From contig NJFT01000007.1 of NCBI GenBank assembly GCA_002221725.1, positions 124,001 through 188,000 on the forward strand: a stretch of 64,000 nucleotides of DNA, in the 5' to 3' direction. The translations under genes and the position numbers were made by a program. The stretch's first letter is position 1; every line of letters begins with the position of its first letter. This document shows, piece after piece, positions 33,963-46,517 of the stretch. The notes under the pieces were generated by a model. It did not search any database and was not told the origin of the DNA. It was given only the letters and a program-made list of their open reading frames with translations. The DNA is from Scedosporium boydii (taxonomy: Eukaryota > Ascomycota > Sordariomycetes > Microascales > Microascaceae).

Positions 33963-34167
33963 ATGAAGGTGGACCTGGGGGTTTCTCAAGAAAGGGAAGA
34001 AGCAAGCACACTGTCACTCATGATTTACTCGGTATAGAACTGATCGCTTCTCAGTCTTGGTTTTATAGTAGTTTTTACCATTTTCGGTAATCTACGATAT
34101 GCGCCCATACAATGCAAAAGACATTATCTCATGAGGAGAAAACTAGAAGAAAGGAAAAAAAATGCTC

Positions 34168-37100
34168 TCAAATACTGGCTCTCCGTGGAGCCATTGTCCT
34201 CCTCAGTGCCTTCTTGGCCTCCGTCTCCTCCACCAGCGGCAACACGCCCTGTTCCTTAAGCTTCTGCAAATACTCCTTGCCATATTTGTATCCCGTCTGG
34301 TAGATCTCATCAAACTTGCCAAAATCGAGTGTGCCGTAAGGGTCGATAGGAGGCCGCATATACATACACCCAGGCATTGCCTTTGCGCGCTCCAAGGCAT
34401 CGACGCTCGAGACGTACGCAAGTCTCGCTTGGATTTCCGCCAGCGTCGGCGGGTTCGGGTAAGACGAGAACGGATTCCAGCGGTTGAGAATAACCCACAT
34501 GCCAGACAGCGAGTCGCCGAACTTTTGAGGGGTATCGTCGTCGAGAGACCCGACATCTACAGCGAAAATTGTGTCGGCCCCCAACGCCCTCATGTGCGAG
34601 ACTGTGAGGTTGTCAATGTACCCACCGTCGAGAAGCATGCTGCCCTCGTCGCACAGCGGAGGCAACAGACCCGCGAGAGACATCGATGCGCGAATGTATC
34701 GCCAAGCGTACCCGCTAGTGTGAAACTCGGCCCGACTCTTGCTGATGTTTGTCGTGTTGCAATAGTATTCAAGCCAAAAGTCTTCCATCTGCGCGTTGCC
34801 AAATGTCTTGAAGATGCCCCGGTTGAACTCGTGGCCGGTGGTATAAGACACGGAGGGGTAGGTTAGATCCAGGGCCATTCTCCAGATGCTGGCCATGCGC
34901 CCAGCAAACTTCTTCGCCAGCCCGAAGATGGGCACAACATCGGCATGCCGCGCATACAGAGCTCCGATAAAGGCTCCGATCGAGGTACCTCCAATCATAT
35001 CGATCGGAATTCCAGCTTCTTCCATTGCCCGGATGATGCCAATCTGAGCAATGCCTCTGGCACCTCCACCACCAAGGACGAGGCCCACCGATTTTCCACA
35101 CAGCTTTCTCGCTAGACGATGGAAGTCTCCCTTATACGGCGCTTCCAGAGAATAGTATGAGCTATGCCGGATTTTCTTGGATGTATACTTTTGAATTTCC
35201 GCTTGTAGGATTTGGACTCGTTCCTTGATTGCCTTGCCCAGCTTCCTCACGGGCGGGTGCTCTGGCACTGTATTGAGTCTGAACGCCATTTGAACGTGAT
35301 AGTGTCCTCCGTTGATCCACACACGGTTTCTCAACCATGCCCTAGTCAGTCCCTGGGGTGAGTACCTCTCGGCATGCAAGAGTACAAGGGTCTTTCTAGC
35401 CGTCGACTTCATGCCAAGCATAAAGCGCTCATACTCGCCAATCTCGGGAGAGCCCTCCGCCAGGCCGACAAGCAGTATGCTATCGGCCTGCGAGATACAC
35501 GTCTGCGTCCACGGAGAATTCACATTTGTGTCTATAGTGAAATTAGTATAAAACAGAACTGCTTGGGAGTACATAATCCCGGAACAATAAGGAACTTACC
35601 TGCGACATATAGTACGAGGCTGTACTTCTCCTCGAGATCAGCCAGATATTGAGATAGTTTCAGTTTACCCATCTTGTTAAACGCATGCCTGCCGAGATGG
35701 CTCAAGATCGCCTCTTGGTTCAGGGACGTGGCACCGTTTGGAGGACCAACTTGGGCGAGCGCGCTCATCAGCCTATTTCCAAACTCTACGACCGGAACTC
35801 CCGAGGTGACCGGGAGGATCGCAACGGTCCGCAAATTGACAGTTGACGAGCCCTTGAACGATGCTGCAGCGGCGGCGCTGCCATCCTTGAGAATAAACTT
35901 GGACGGGTCGTCGAATAACGTCCTCATTCGCGAAGCAATAATCTTCGAAATTTTAATCGTAATGTTAGGATGCTCTTGCGCGAGACTGTTGAAAAGCGTG
36001 CGTGGGAACTTGACGAGTTCCGCGTCTCGAATGGCATGAAGCGTCCCTGGTCGCGTAGACTCAGTTAATACCTCCAACTCGCCCACACTCTCGCCCTGAC
36101 CGTACTCATCGCGGACTTTCACGCCGCCTTCCTTCTTGTCCTCAACCAGACGCAAACGTCCGTTGAGGACGATATAAATGGCTTCACTCTCGTCGTTCTT
36201 GCGGAACATTACCTCTCCTGCGTTAACTTGCACCCACTCCAGTGCGAAATCGATATGAAGAATCAAGCGGGGCAAGAGGTTTGTAAGTCTCTTTGCCATG
36301 GTAAGGAGTGCGATGGGATATTTATCGACGATGCGCTCTAGCGGCGCGCGGGGCAGGAAGCCGACATAGACATCCGTCTTTGCGACCACATCGATGAACG
36401 ACCTGTACGAGGAGACACTTCCAATGTAGCCGGCCAGACCGCCTGGTTTAATGAGGGCCACGCTCCGGCGACCGCGGCACCCGTTCTTCTTTGGCTTGTT
36501 GTCTTGGGCGACGTTATCTGATGGGAATGGTGGAAATGGGATCGTATCTTCATCACCAGCGCTTGGTCCAGAGAAACCACCGGATGTGTGTCTGTGGGGG
36601 TCTGGGAACATATCAATCGAGCCTTCATCGTGTGAGGAGCATATATCGAGGAAGCCGTCGATAACGTAGTACAGCCCTGGACTCCGTTCGCCCTGCTCAA
36701 TTAGCACGGAGCCCTTTGGGAAGAAGACAATCTCGACTTCGTGCTTCATGTCCAGAGCTAGCGCATGAGCACCTGGGGGGGTGCCCATAGCGACATTTGT
36801 CGATGCCATCGACTCGGTTTCGCCATCAGCTGACCCGTCTAAGGGACCCATGAAGCCGAAAGCATTGCTGCCGCCACCACCTACACTGCTGAAAACAACA
36901 TTGCGGCTTTTGTGGTCGAAAGAAGGCAGGCGAGGGGATCCCTCGGAGGACTCGGGCTCCCTCCGGCTGGTCGTCCCAGAGCCAAAACCGAGTGCCTTGA
37001 ACATACATTCCAGCACAGACACGCGGAACACATTGTCTTCATCTATGGACTCTCGCCCATGGTTAAACGGGCTCCGTGGCTTACCATCAAATGGATCAAA

Positions 37101-38840
37101 TGACCTCTGAGGGACCGTCCCATTCACCCCCTTCGGCTTATTTATCTCTTTCCTTGGAAGATCTGGTGTCGGGTGAGACAGGAAGTCGGTGGCAGTTGAT
37201 AACCGGCGCCCTGCGTGCCGGTCCAATTGAACATTAGATAAAAGGTCTCCTGGGCTCGGAGAATGGTAAGGCGGGGTCTCTCGTGGCGGAGATATCGTCA
37301 TGCCACTAAGCGAGGTGCGATGCATGGACATAGACTGGAGCATGGCCTCTTTGCGCAAATTATTGCTGCTTGGTGTGCGACGCTGCCTCGCAGTGGCGTT
37401 ATGTAAGGCAATCCCCTTGTCCTGCTCGTCTTCGCCGATGCGCTCTCTCTCGCGCTCGAATTTTTGCTTGAGACGATCCAACGGCTCACCTCGAAGGGGG
37501 TTTGGTAACTGGCACATGGTGTACCGCACCACACTCTTTTCAGTATGAAGAACTTCTTCAGTCAGGCCGAGGTAGTTGTAAGCAGTTGCCAGCGTCACTC
37601 GAAGGAAACGGGTGAGGATCAGATGAACAATTTGGGCGGTTGCTTTTGGATAGGTTTTGATTAGTCGACGGAACGCACTTGCTGGTATGATGGCAATGGT
37701 CGTATCAACGGTGGCACGAGCGATGATGTCGGGGTGCGCAGAGACGGAAGCCGCTCGTCGGCTTAAGGCCGGCCGGATCGGGGCATGGGATCTCCCGTCG
37801 TCAAGGGAAACATGGGTTGCCTTCGGCGTCTTAGCTTCAGACGGATAATGGAGACCATCTGTCCCTTCGGTTGGAGACTCATGGTCCGGCAATGGAGGAG
37901 TGATGTCTTTCGACCCAGGCGGGTCAGGAGTAGGTACAGAACTGCGCCCCCGAAAACCAGTCCGCGAAATGTCCACAGATGAAGGACTAGTATTGGCCAG
38001 CTCATCCTCGGGCCCTCGCAGTCCGACGTCCTCTGTGAACAATGACATGATTGAAAACAGCGATGACATAGGAGCACCATTGCGCACCTCAGTTAGAAGT
38101 TGGTATCTCTGGTGGCCCGGACCGGGGTATCTATCGTCCTCACCGGAGGAGTCGTAAAAGGTGGCACTGGTCGTTTCCCCAACCAGGGGCCTCGGGCCAG
38201 ACTTCACAAAGATGTCGACGAGGCCATCGACAACAAGGCAGAAACCTTGTTCCTCCTCGAGGTTTAATGTTTCACCAGCGATGAGCTTTCGAGTCTGCAT
38301 ACTTCGAGTCAACTCATGAAACACCGGACGCTCAAGGTAGCCGAATATCTTAATAGCACTCAAGAATTCGTCCAGATAGCTCCCTAAACCGTACTTGATA
38401 CCCTCTTCGTGAGCGCTCGGGAACATATCGACGTCGGGCTCCTTCCTTTGCGGTTCCGGCGGAAGACGAGAATACATGTTGAGGAGGCGGTATCTAACAA
38501 CCCAAGTGACTGCTGAGATTATAGCAGCCAGAATGAGGGCCCTGCGATGAGCGCATTGTCAGCATATATGTAAATATATTCTAAATGAATTCGGCTCTGA
38601 AAGGGCTTACAAAGTTGTAGCGTTCATTGTTATCGTCCAGCTAGCTGAGAACAGGGAAAATAGAAGGGTCGGGATGGTGATCGTGGTCAGCCGGATAGTC
38701 CAGTACAAGATCGATGAGATGAGGTGAAGAAGCGTGAGTATGAAGCGCCCGACGAACCCGGTCCAGGTCCCGGAAGGGGCAGGGTTGGCATGTTCCGCAG
38801 CTGCCATTGTGGCCAGAGCGGATGAGTTAGAGACATCCAT
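34168..38840 (-). CDS. NTE1: NTE1, patatin-type lysophospholipase with cNMP-binding-like domains
   Basis: Three exons (38840-38611, 38541-35600, 35531-34168) give 1511 residues, the usual size for fungal Nte1. The N-terminus has two or three membrane segments (for example [19 protein letters not shown] and [15 protein letters not shown]) for the ER. Cyclic-nucleotide-binding-like folds follow (near residues 120-330, 650-800 and 800-930; for example [21 protein letters not shown] and [17 protein letters not shown]). The C-terminal patatin domain has the oxyanion loop GGGGARG (1211-1217), nucleophile Ser1241 in GGTSIGAF and Asp1359 in DGGYIDN. It deacylates phosphatidylcholine to glycerophosphocholine. 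It is head-to-head with GPN2. Long Ser/Pro-rich linkers separate the regulatory folds. Confidence 0.97.
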
Positions 38841-39585
38841 CGCGTTTGAGAAAGGTCAGGGACTTTCACAGAGATGTTGGTAATAAGAAGCTCAACATCG
38901 CGCTTTCGAAGGGTTCGGCGCTAGCTTGTGACCTGTAGTTTAAACGTATGTAGCTTGGATAGGAGAGCCTATCATTCATACGATTCCGATGAGTAAAGCC
39001 ATCTGCGGTCAAGCTGCGATAGGCCCTTCGGGATCACGACAGGTCAAAAATAATCACCAGGGAGGAAATCCGACGCCAGCGGAGGGTAAGGAAAAAAGAG
39101 AAACCACAAAGAAAACAAACCCGCGGAGGTGCAGGCGACTCGTGGGCTCTTGAGAGGATGTTAGACAAGCACGTGGAAATCCAAGGAATGAAGACTCCAA
39201 GTCTCGATCAGAAGCTCAAAAAGGAATTGGAGCTAGCCGATACTGGCCGGTAGTTCTGCATATTGCCGAGTATTAGGCGATATAGAGGCCAACAGCAGGG
39301 GAAATATAACACTGCAGCCAGTAGTGGGGCCCTTCCAGACTTGGCGGCTTGATCAATCTGAGGGATGACCTCACCACCTTCTGAGGACGCCCCGCCTCTT
39401 TCCCGACTGGGAAGCAATGTACGAAGGTACGCACCTGCGTGGTTATCTCGAGCTTCGAGTCCGCCACCCCACTTCCCTTCTGGTTTCCTAGGGGAGCATG
39501 TGTTAATTTTTAACGCATCCCTCAATTGACTTCGTTCAACTCACATTCGCAAGAGTACCGTGGCTATAGCTGAATTTGCCTTGCC
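38841..39585. promoter_or_regulatory. Bidirectional promoter region NTE1 / GPN2
   Basis: 745 bp between divergent starts. A CACGTG E-box-type core occurs at 39170-39175. No gene is seen. Confidence 0.55.
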
Positions 39586-40690
39586 ATGCCCTTTGGTCAG
39601 CTCGTGCTAGGCAGCCCTGGGGCTGGCAAGAGCACGTACTGCGATGGGAGTAAGTCCTTGGGCTTCCGCATCTTGGAGATCCCAAAACGCAGCATAGCTA
39701 ATTCCGCGTTAAAGTGCACCAGTTCCTAGGCGCCATCGGCAGAGCGTGCTCAGTTGTCAACCTCGACCCTGCTAATGACCATACCAATTACCCCTGTGCG
39801 ATCGACATTCGAGACCTAGTGAAGTTGGAAGAGGCGATGGCCGATGACAAGCTTGGCCCCAATGGTGCCATGCTCTACGCTCTCGAAGAACTAGAGAATA
39901 ATTTCGAGTGGCTGGAGGAAGGATTGAGGGAGTTGGCCGAAGACTACGTTCTGTTCGACTGCCCGGGTCAGGTCGAGCTCTACACGCATCATCCGTCTCT
40001 GCGAAAGATTTTCTTCAAAATCCAAAAACTGGGGTATAGGGCATGGTGATCTCTCAAGCTCGCCCTTCTCTCAAGGTCGAGGTAAGAGCTAACAGTTTCA
40101 CTGTGTTGCAGCTAGTTGTGGTTCACCTGACCGACTGTATATGTCTAACCCAACCGTCGCTGTATATCTCGAATCTTCTCCTCTCTCTCCGGGCAATGCT
40201 CCAAATGGATATGCCCCACGTCAACGTATTAACGAAGATCGATAAAATCTCCGACTACGATCCGCTTCCCTACAACCTGGAGTACTACACAGATGTCGAC
40301 GACTTGTCGCGCTTGCAACCATATCTCGAGGAAGAGACGCCCTCCCTGAGGAGCGACAAATTTAGCAGACTTACGGAGGCGATCGCCGGAATGATTGAAA
40401 GCTACGGCCTTGTCAGATATGAGGTACTCGCTGTTGAGAACAAGCGCAGCATGATGCATCTCCTTCGCGTAATCGACCGCGCGGGCGGTTACGTCTTTGG
40501 TGGGGCTGAGGGGGCGAATGATACCGTATGGCAAGTTGCCATGAGGAATGAGTCTTCTATTATGGACATGCCGGATCTCCAGGAAAGATGGATCGATAAC
40601 AAGGAAGCATATGACGAGATGGAGAAGCGGGAATGGGAGGAACAGATGGAGCGCCAGGCCGAGGCTTCGATGGACCTGGACGATGAGTGA
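39586..40690 (+). CDS. GPN2: GPN-loop GTPase 2
   Basis: Three exons (39586-39649, 39715-40040, 40112-40690) give 322 residues. The P-loop is GSPGAGKSTYCDG at the very N-terminus, followed by NLDPAND, the defining Gly-Pro-Asn at 69-71 (KLGPNGAMLYALE), the switch motif DCPGQVELYTHH and the guanine-specificity motif LTKIDKI. The C-terminus is acidic. GPN GTPases assist assembly and nuclear import of RNA polymerase II and III. The second intron appears to use a GC donor (tatagg|gcatgg at 40041): reading on meets a stop, while joining at GC restores the conserved KLGYR-LVVVHLTD in frame. Confidence 0.95.
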
Positions 40691-41519
40691 GATGCTGCCA
40701 CACAGCTATGGATAATAAGGATGCGTCGAGTCACTCCAAGGCTCGGTGGGGTTAGTACGGATATCCCCTCACTGGTTCGAAAGACTCTTCTTGATGAGTC
40801 GACGAGCCTTTACATTGTGGGTAGTAGGGCAGAGAGGCGTGTCCCTTCTGACAAATCCTCACGAAGGTGCTTGGCGTGGACATTCTGCGCCTACATGCAA
40901 CACCTCCAAACCCTACCGTGAGCCCTACGCCTACCGCCCAATGGCACCTGAAGATACTGCCTTGAGTAGGATAGGATAGCGTCTCCCATTTGCAAACTTC
41001 GACGATCTGTGATCAGAGGAAACACACGATGACCCAGGGGATTAAGATGCTTCCCCGAAATGAAGGATGCGAAGACCATCTTGTCTTGTGGTAACCGGGC
41101 GTGTATATACTCTGCATAGTGTAGTGTCAAAATAAACGCTGTTCATGTATCCACCTCCTCGGTATTACTCCGTGTCGACACCTCCCCATGCCCCAAAGTG
41201 GCCCGCTCAACTTCGAGCTCGCGGCTCGAGGGGGTGCTGCGTCCATTCTCTAAGAGCGCGGTTCGGAAGTAGAATTATGCATTGATGGCTGTCTCGTGTC
41301 TGGCACCGCATCTTCTCATAAGTATGGGAAGCTGGCCGCTGTCTCTGAAATGGACGACGCGTCAGGGTACTGTGCTCGGGAATAGCCAAACACGCGGGCT
41401 TCGTGTAATAGAGTAACGGCGTGTTATAACCATGCAAAATCCGTCCGAGATTCTGAAAGACTTTTCGACGCCTTAGCCAAAGATGGTGAGGTGATTTCAA
41501 AGCTCGGTGTTGTGAGCGC
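40691..41519. other. Tail-to-tail spacer, GPN2 / POP5
   Basis: Region between convergent genes; 3' UTRs expected. Open frames here have no recognisable domain. Confidence 0.6.
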
Positions 41520-42149
41520 TCATTCAGCCTCACCATCCGATTCACTAAGGGATTCATCCATAACCTCATCCGCCATGGCGTCAACCCCATCCTTGCCGGG
41601 TTTCTCAAGAAGGGAGATGAGGGAGCCCGAACTACCGGACACTGCATCCTCGTTGGCTGCTAAGATGAACTGCCTCGCGCGTCGCACAGCCTCCTGCTCG
41701 GCCTTGCGGATGGTGCCGCTCACACGAACGACCCTGAATATGCAGCTGGAGCCCTCCGGAATGGGAATGCGGTTCATAAACGTGAGAGCTGCCCAGACCA
41801 TGCGGTAGTGAGTGCGCGATGTCTTGACGATGAAAGTAGACGTCGCGCGAGATAGATATTTCACTGTTTCTACCGGTTAGTAGAGCAGTGCCGATGAGCC
41901 GACATGTATGTCGAAATATGGGAAAGGCTCCTCACCAGAGAGGTTGCTTTCCATGGCACCAGAGCCATAGTCCCCGAAGAGTGAGGCGACCGCATTCTTT
42001 ATGCCACGAGCGAGTGAGTGGGCATGAAGTTCGTCAACTGTTGGCCGGTGAAGCGCGACGTAAGCTGGTACGTTCGGCGAGACTGGTTTGGAAGGATCCG
42101 GAGGGTAAAGAATGTTCACTAGAAGATATCTTTCTTTTGTTCGAACCAT
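41520..42149 (-). CDS. POP5: RNase P/MRP protein subunit Pop5
   Basis: Two exons (42149-41936, 41863-41520) give 185 residues. The start MVRTKERYLLVNILYPP matches the characteristic Pop5 opening (M-V-R-x-K-x-R-Y). The family core follows: SLFGDYGSGAMESNLSVKYL, TSTFIVKTSRTHYRMVWAALTFMNRI and the small-residue RVVRVSGTIRKAEQ. A Ser/Asp/Glu-rich tail ends it. The protein belongs to the nuclear RNase P and MRP complexes that process pre-tRNA and pre-rRNA. The 72-bp intron lies inside the conserved block and restores it exactly. An in-frame Met further upstream is possible, but the conserved start argues for 42149. It is head-to-head with cnxE. Confidence 0.95.
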
Positions 42150-42652
42150 CTCAAAGGAGTCGTGAGGTGAATGCAGAGAATGGGTGAGGGTGTCCCAGCC
42201 TTGGAAGATTTTTGCAATTGATGAATCTATACTTCGTGATTGATGGGACAATGCGATGAAGCGGTTTGATCAGAACAGTTTCTGCGGCCTAATGCGCCCG
42301 GTAATTCTAGTAGCTTGCGACCTTCTCAGCACTAGCAAGTATCTGGTTTAGTGATTACGAGCGCCAAATTTAGCGAGGGTGGTCAGTGAAACACCGCTCA
42401 AGCTCGAGTCAAACCCACTACCACAACTGGCTGAGCTCGAACCAATCAATCAATCAAATCCATCGATTTGATCGATTGATCTGGGGAGCTTCTAGAGGCG
42501 TCATCATGATGAACAGAACATATAACCATCCATTTACCTCCCCACAGTTACACTCCTCCCAGTCGGAGACGAACTGGCCATAGTCTTGTCGAGGGTGCAA
42601 AATCTCGTCGTCTCTATTCCAAAAATCCCAAATTATAGAGGATCTCACCCAT
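42150..42652. promoter_or_regulatory. Bidirectional promoter region POP5 / cnxE
   Basis: 503 bp shared by two divergent genes. A hairpin-forming inverted repeat lies at 42453-42472, preceded by CAATCAATCAATCAA. Confidence 0.55.
42453..42472. repeat. Inverted repeat, 8-bp arms
   Basis: ATCAAATC (42453-42460), a 4-base spacer and GATTTGAT (42465-42472) form a perfect inverted repeat in the middle of the shared promoter. It could be a dimeric binding site. Confidence 0.6.
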
Positions 42653-44855
42653 ATGAGTAGTAATTCCAACCCAGCATTTATAATGAGCTCCACTCCGCTT
42701 CGGGCTGCTATTCTGATAGTCTCCACGACTGCCGCCAAGGACCCGTCCGCCGATGCCTCCGAATCAGTACTGAGAAATGTTTTCGATTCGGAGGAAGGAA
42801 AATGGCAGGTCGTTAAGACGGCCGTTGTTCCGGATGTAACAACTCAGATACAGCGGCAGCTCATGTCCTGGAGTGATGGGCCTGAGAAGGTGAACCTCAT
42901 TGTTACCACTGGTGGCACTGGATTTGCGCAGGGCGATGATACACCCGAGGTATGACCACAACCGGTGTGCGAATGGAGCTGCGTACAACAAGGACAGGCC
43001 CATACTCCATCTAGTTGCCTGGATAGAATCAAGTTAACCGTTAATCTGCAGGCCGTTGCTGCTGTCCTTCACAGGCCAGCACCTGGTTTAGTGCACGCTA
43101 TGTTGAGCAGCTCCCTGGCAGTCACTCCATGTAAGTCAATTCCCTGAAATGCGTAACAAGATACCTCGTGTTCTCATCGGTTACGTAGTTGCTATGATGT
43201 CAAGACCGGTTGCTGGTGTTAGAAACGACACTATCATCGTGACTCTCCCCGGATCACCAAAAGGTGCAAGAGAAAACTTAGAGGCTATTATCAAAACCTT
43301 GCCCCATGCCTGTCTTCAAGCCTCTGGCGCCAATTCTAGGACCCTACATGCCGGTGGAGTCAAGAAATTAGAGGCGGACGCCGGGATATCTACGCAAGGT
43401 GGCCCCTCACCCCATCAGCATCACCGCCATGGGTGTTCACACTCCCATGGACATGGCCACGGCCACGGGCATGGCGGGCTCGTAAGACATACTAAACCGG
43501 GAGCCAACCCCATGTCGAACGACCCAAGCCTGGGACCGAGCCGTCGGCAGAGAGCTTCTCCGTACCCCATGTTAGACGTTTCGGAGGCCCTCGCCCTGAT
43601 AGAGGAGCATACCCCGCGCCCCGAGGTCGTGGTAACCAAAGTAGACGTTGGGCTTGTTGGCTCCGTCCTGGCAGAGGATGTTGTCGCTCGAGAGAATGTT
43701 CCCGCGTTCCGCGCAAGTATTGTCGATGGGTATGCCGTCGTTGTACCTTCCGACGGAAATATGAAGGGCATCTATCCCGTTACGGCGGTCTCGAATGCAG
43801 CACCCGGTGAAGAGAAACCTCTCAAAGAGGGAGAGATCGCCAGAATTACCACTGGGGCTCCGCTTCCTATCGGAGCCACTAGCGTAATCATGGTCGAAGA
43901 CACTGTTCTCAAGAGCATGACTGATGACGGGACGGAGGAGAAAGAAGTTGAGATACTTGCCGAGGGGGTAAAGGAAGGGGAGAACATTAGGGAAGTTGGT
44001 AGCGATATCAAACAAGGCGCAAAGATCCTCTCTAAAGGCGAGAAGGTATCTGGTGTCGGCGGAGAACTTGGTCTCCTTGCCGCGGTCGGTGTAGCGGAAG
44101 TCAAGACTTATCGTCGGCCCGTCGTTGGCGTGCTATCTACAGGCGACGAGATTGTGGAGCACGATAGGCCAGGAGATCTCCGCCTCGGCGAGGTGCGAGA
44201 TACAAACCGCATCACGCTGATGTCAGCTGTTCGCCAGTGGGGATTCGAAGCGGTTGACCTTGGAATCGCCCGCGACAAACCAGGCACTCTCGAACAAACC
44301 CTCCGAGACGGCCTGCGACGCGTTGAGATGATCATAACCACGGGTGGCGTCTCAATGGGCGAGCTTGATCTTCTCAAGCCGACTATTGAACGTGCCCTTG
44401 GCGGAACAATCCACTTCGGCAGGGTCAACATGAAGCCCGGCAAACCAACCACTTTCGCTACCGTGCTCGTGAAGACGAACTCTGGCGAGAGAATAGTCAA
44501 ACCAATCTTCTCCCTTCCAGGTAACCCCGCGTCGGCGCTCGTCACATTCCATCTCTTTGTTCTGCCGTCGCTCCATCACCTTTCAGGGGAATCGCCTGCC
44601 GGCGTTCCGAGTGTGCCCGTCACTCTTTCGCATGATTTCCCTCTCGACAAGGGTCGTCCGGAATATCACCGCGCTTGTGTCTCGGTTGGCCATGATGGTA
44701 GGCTGTCAGCTAGCAGCACGGGTGGACAGCGGAGTTCAAAGGTGGGAAGCTTGAAGACGGCTAATGCGCTGCTATGTATGCCGAAGGGGGAAGGGTCGAT
44801 GAAGAAGGGAAATACTGTTCAGGCGCTTCTCATTGCCCCTATTCAGCCATCTTAA
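42653..44855 (+). CDS. cnxE: Molybdenum-cofactor enzyme, MogA-MoeA fusion (gephyrin/CnxE)
   Basis: Three exons (42653-42949, 43052-43130, 43189-44855) give 680 residues. Residues about 15-175 are the MogA-type adenylyltransferase domain (IVTTGGTGFAQGDDTPE, then AVAAVLHRPAPGLVHAML and IIVTLPGSPKGARENLEAI). A His-rich linker (about 201-220, HQHHRHGCSHSHGHGHGHGH) leads to the MoeA-type molybdenum insertase from about residue 245: FRASIVDGYAV, ITTGAPLPIGATSVIMVED, VLSTGDEI, IITTGGVSMGE, FSLPGNPASALVTF. The two domains adenylate molybdopterin and then insert molybdenum. The product serves nitrate reductase, sulfite oxidase and xanthine dehydrogenase. The domain order matches Aspergillus CnxE and animal gephyrin and is opposite to plant Cnx1. 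Confidence 0.97.
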
Positions 44856-45321
44856 GTGAGCTCCATTATCAGCAGGGGGTTTGGCGGGAGTTTGTCGGTC
44901 ATCTTAGGCTAGACAGTAAAGTTTCAATGTCTGGTACAGAGTCACTTCACACGATTTTCCAAATCCTCGTTCTGGATTAGCTCTTCATAAAGATGCTGAA
45001 TATGCCATGCCGCCCCTTTCTTCGGAGACAAAACAAAGCCACTTGCTCTCCGGATCAGCGCGGGGTTGGATAGCTATTATATACACCCGCCGCGTCGAAA
45101 CCATGATAATCGATACTGGTACACGTAGTGAGGACACGCGATGAGCTCTTTCCGTATTGCCCATTCTTTCCCAAACGCCAGTCAAAATGATAATAGTTGC
45201 TGCCATAGAAATGCTGATTTAAAACCCGTACATATCTGGCGGATCCAGATTGTCACCCCCAGCCCATTTCGTTTTTAGTTTCTCCAATATCGCCGTCTTA
45301 GCTCTGATGCTATATCTTCTC
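44856..45321. other. Tail-to-tail spacer, cnxE / VMA16
   Basis: 3' flanks of two convergent genes; no further gene is seen. Confidence 0.6.
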
Positions 45322-46169
45322 TCACGCCTTCTGGCCGAAGTCGCCGGCCTTACCGGAAACCAGTAGCCCAACGATGAGACCGAAGAGACCGAGGACGGAG
45401 CTGAAAATCTCGACGACAAGAATCTTGACGAAGCTGAAGAGGATGTGTTAGAACAGCTATCCAGAGACCGAGGGGAGAAAGGAGGCTCTTATGTCAACAT
45501 ACAGCGAGGCATCAGCAGCATCGGCAAGGGCAGCACCGCTACCGTTGATACCGACAGACACACCGCAAACGAGGTTACACATGCCCACGGTGATACCACC
45601 CCAGAAGATGCCATACGCAACAAACGCGGTATTCGGAGAATCCATCCCCTCTCCGTCGAGAGCGTTAATCTTTGCCGTGAAGACGATGGACATGATGAGG
45701 CCGTAGATGGCGACGACTTCGCAGAAGATGATGGAAATGAGGTTCTTGGTTCGGATTCGGGGAGCTTTCACGCCGGCGCCGAGAATCGAGGATCCTGTGA
45801 TAAAGATACCCCTTCACGAGGAACCAGGGATGTCAGTCGTACGGAGTTCCCACCGGGGTTAGGGGCGCGGGTTAAAATAAAAAGCCCGCTTCTCATTTGA
45901 AGTCGAAACTCACCAAGCAGCTCCGACGACGGAGAGACCCATGCAGAGAGCTACACCCGTACTCGCCCACGCCAGAGGAGATACAGATTCTATAAAGTTG
46001 CCGGGGCTGAAGGATTCGCCGCTACCGGTGAAGAGCATATCTAGGGAGCAAAAGCTCGTCAGTGTTCGTCCTCAGGCGATTCATCAAACTAGGAGCTGGA
46101 CGGCATACAAGCTCCAACCACCAACAGGGCGAAGGCCAAGACCCCGGAGCCATAATATGAAGGACCCAT
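45322..46169 (-). CDS. VMA16: V-ATPase proteolipid subunit c''
   Basis: Four exons (46169-46109, 46040-45914, 45811-45503, 45433-45322) give 202 residues. The protein opens [16 protein letters not shown], then [31 protein letters not shown], the first proteolipid hairpin. The second hairpin contains [16 protein letters not shown] with the essential proton-carrying Glu94. The last pair is [25 protein letters not shown] and [24 protein letters not shown]. It forms part of the membrane ring that moves protons into vacuoles. The third exon's GAAG acceptor is weak-looking but is fixed by the conserved WGIFITG reading. It is head-to-head with TOA2, with an E-box in the shared promoter. Confidence 0.96.
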
Positions 46170-46419
46170 CGTGCTGCTGGCCTCCGGTTGCGCAGAAATA
46201 TCCGGTTCGACCTCGAGAGGATTAAATTCGGTTGGCGTCGTTCGGATGGGGTTTCGTCTTGCGTCGCCGAGGGGGGCTCGAGCAGCTTGTTCGTTGATTC
46301 GCGAAGCAGGCTGATCGAGAGAGCTTTAACACGAATTCCCTTCCCTTCGAGATTACGGAAGCGGGAAGGTACGACACCGTGCATCGAGTACAATTGTACT
46401 TAAAAGGTAGCCTAAACTA

Positions 46420-46427
46420 TCACGTGA
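46420..46427. promoter_or_regulatory. E-box palindrome TCACGTGA
   Basis: The core recognised by bHLH factors (Cbf1-type in fungi). It lies about 250 bp from both the VMA16 and TOA2 starts. Confidence 0.5.
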
Positions 46428-46517
46428 CCGAGGACAGTCAGCAGTGATGGAGGGAAATCGTCTTGAACGCCATCTGCCTGAACACCCCCACCCTCAACTC
46501 TCCCCCTTTCCAAATCA

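Noticed and set aside
33252..33989. 245-codon minus-strand open frame across the decarboxylase
   Set aside because: It overlaps a strongly conserved PLP enzyme and has no domain; it reflects GC-rich codon use.
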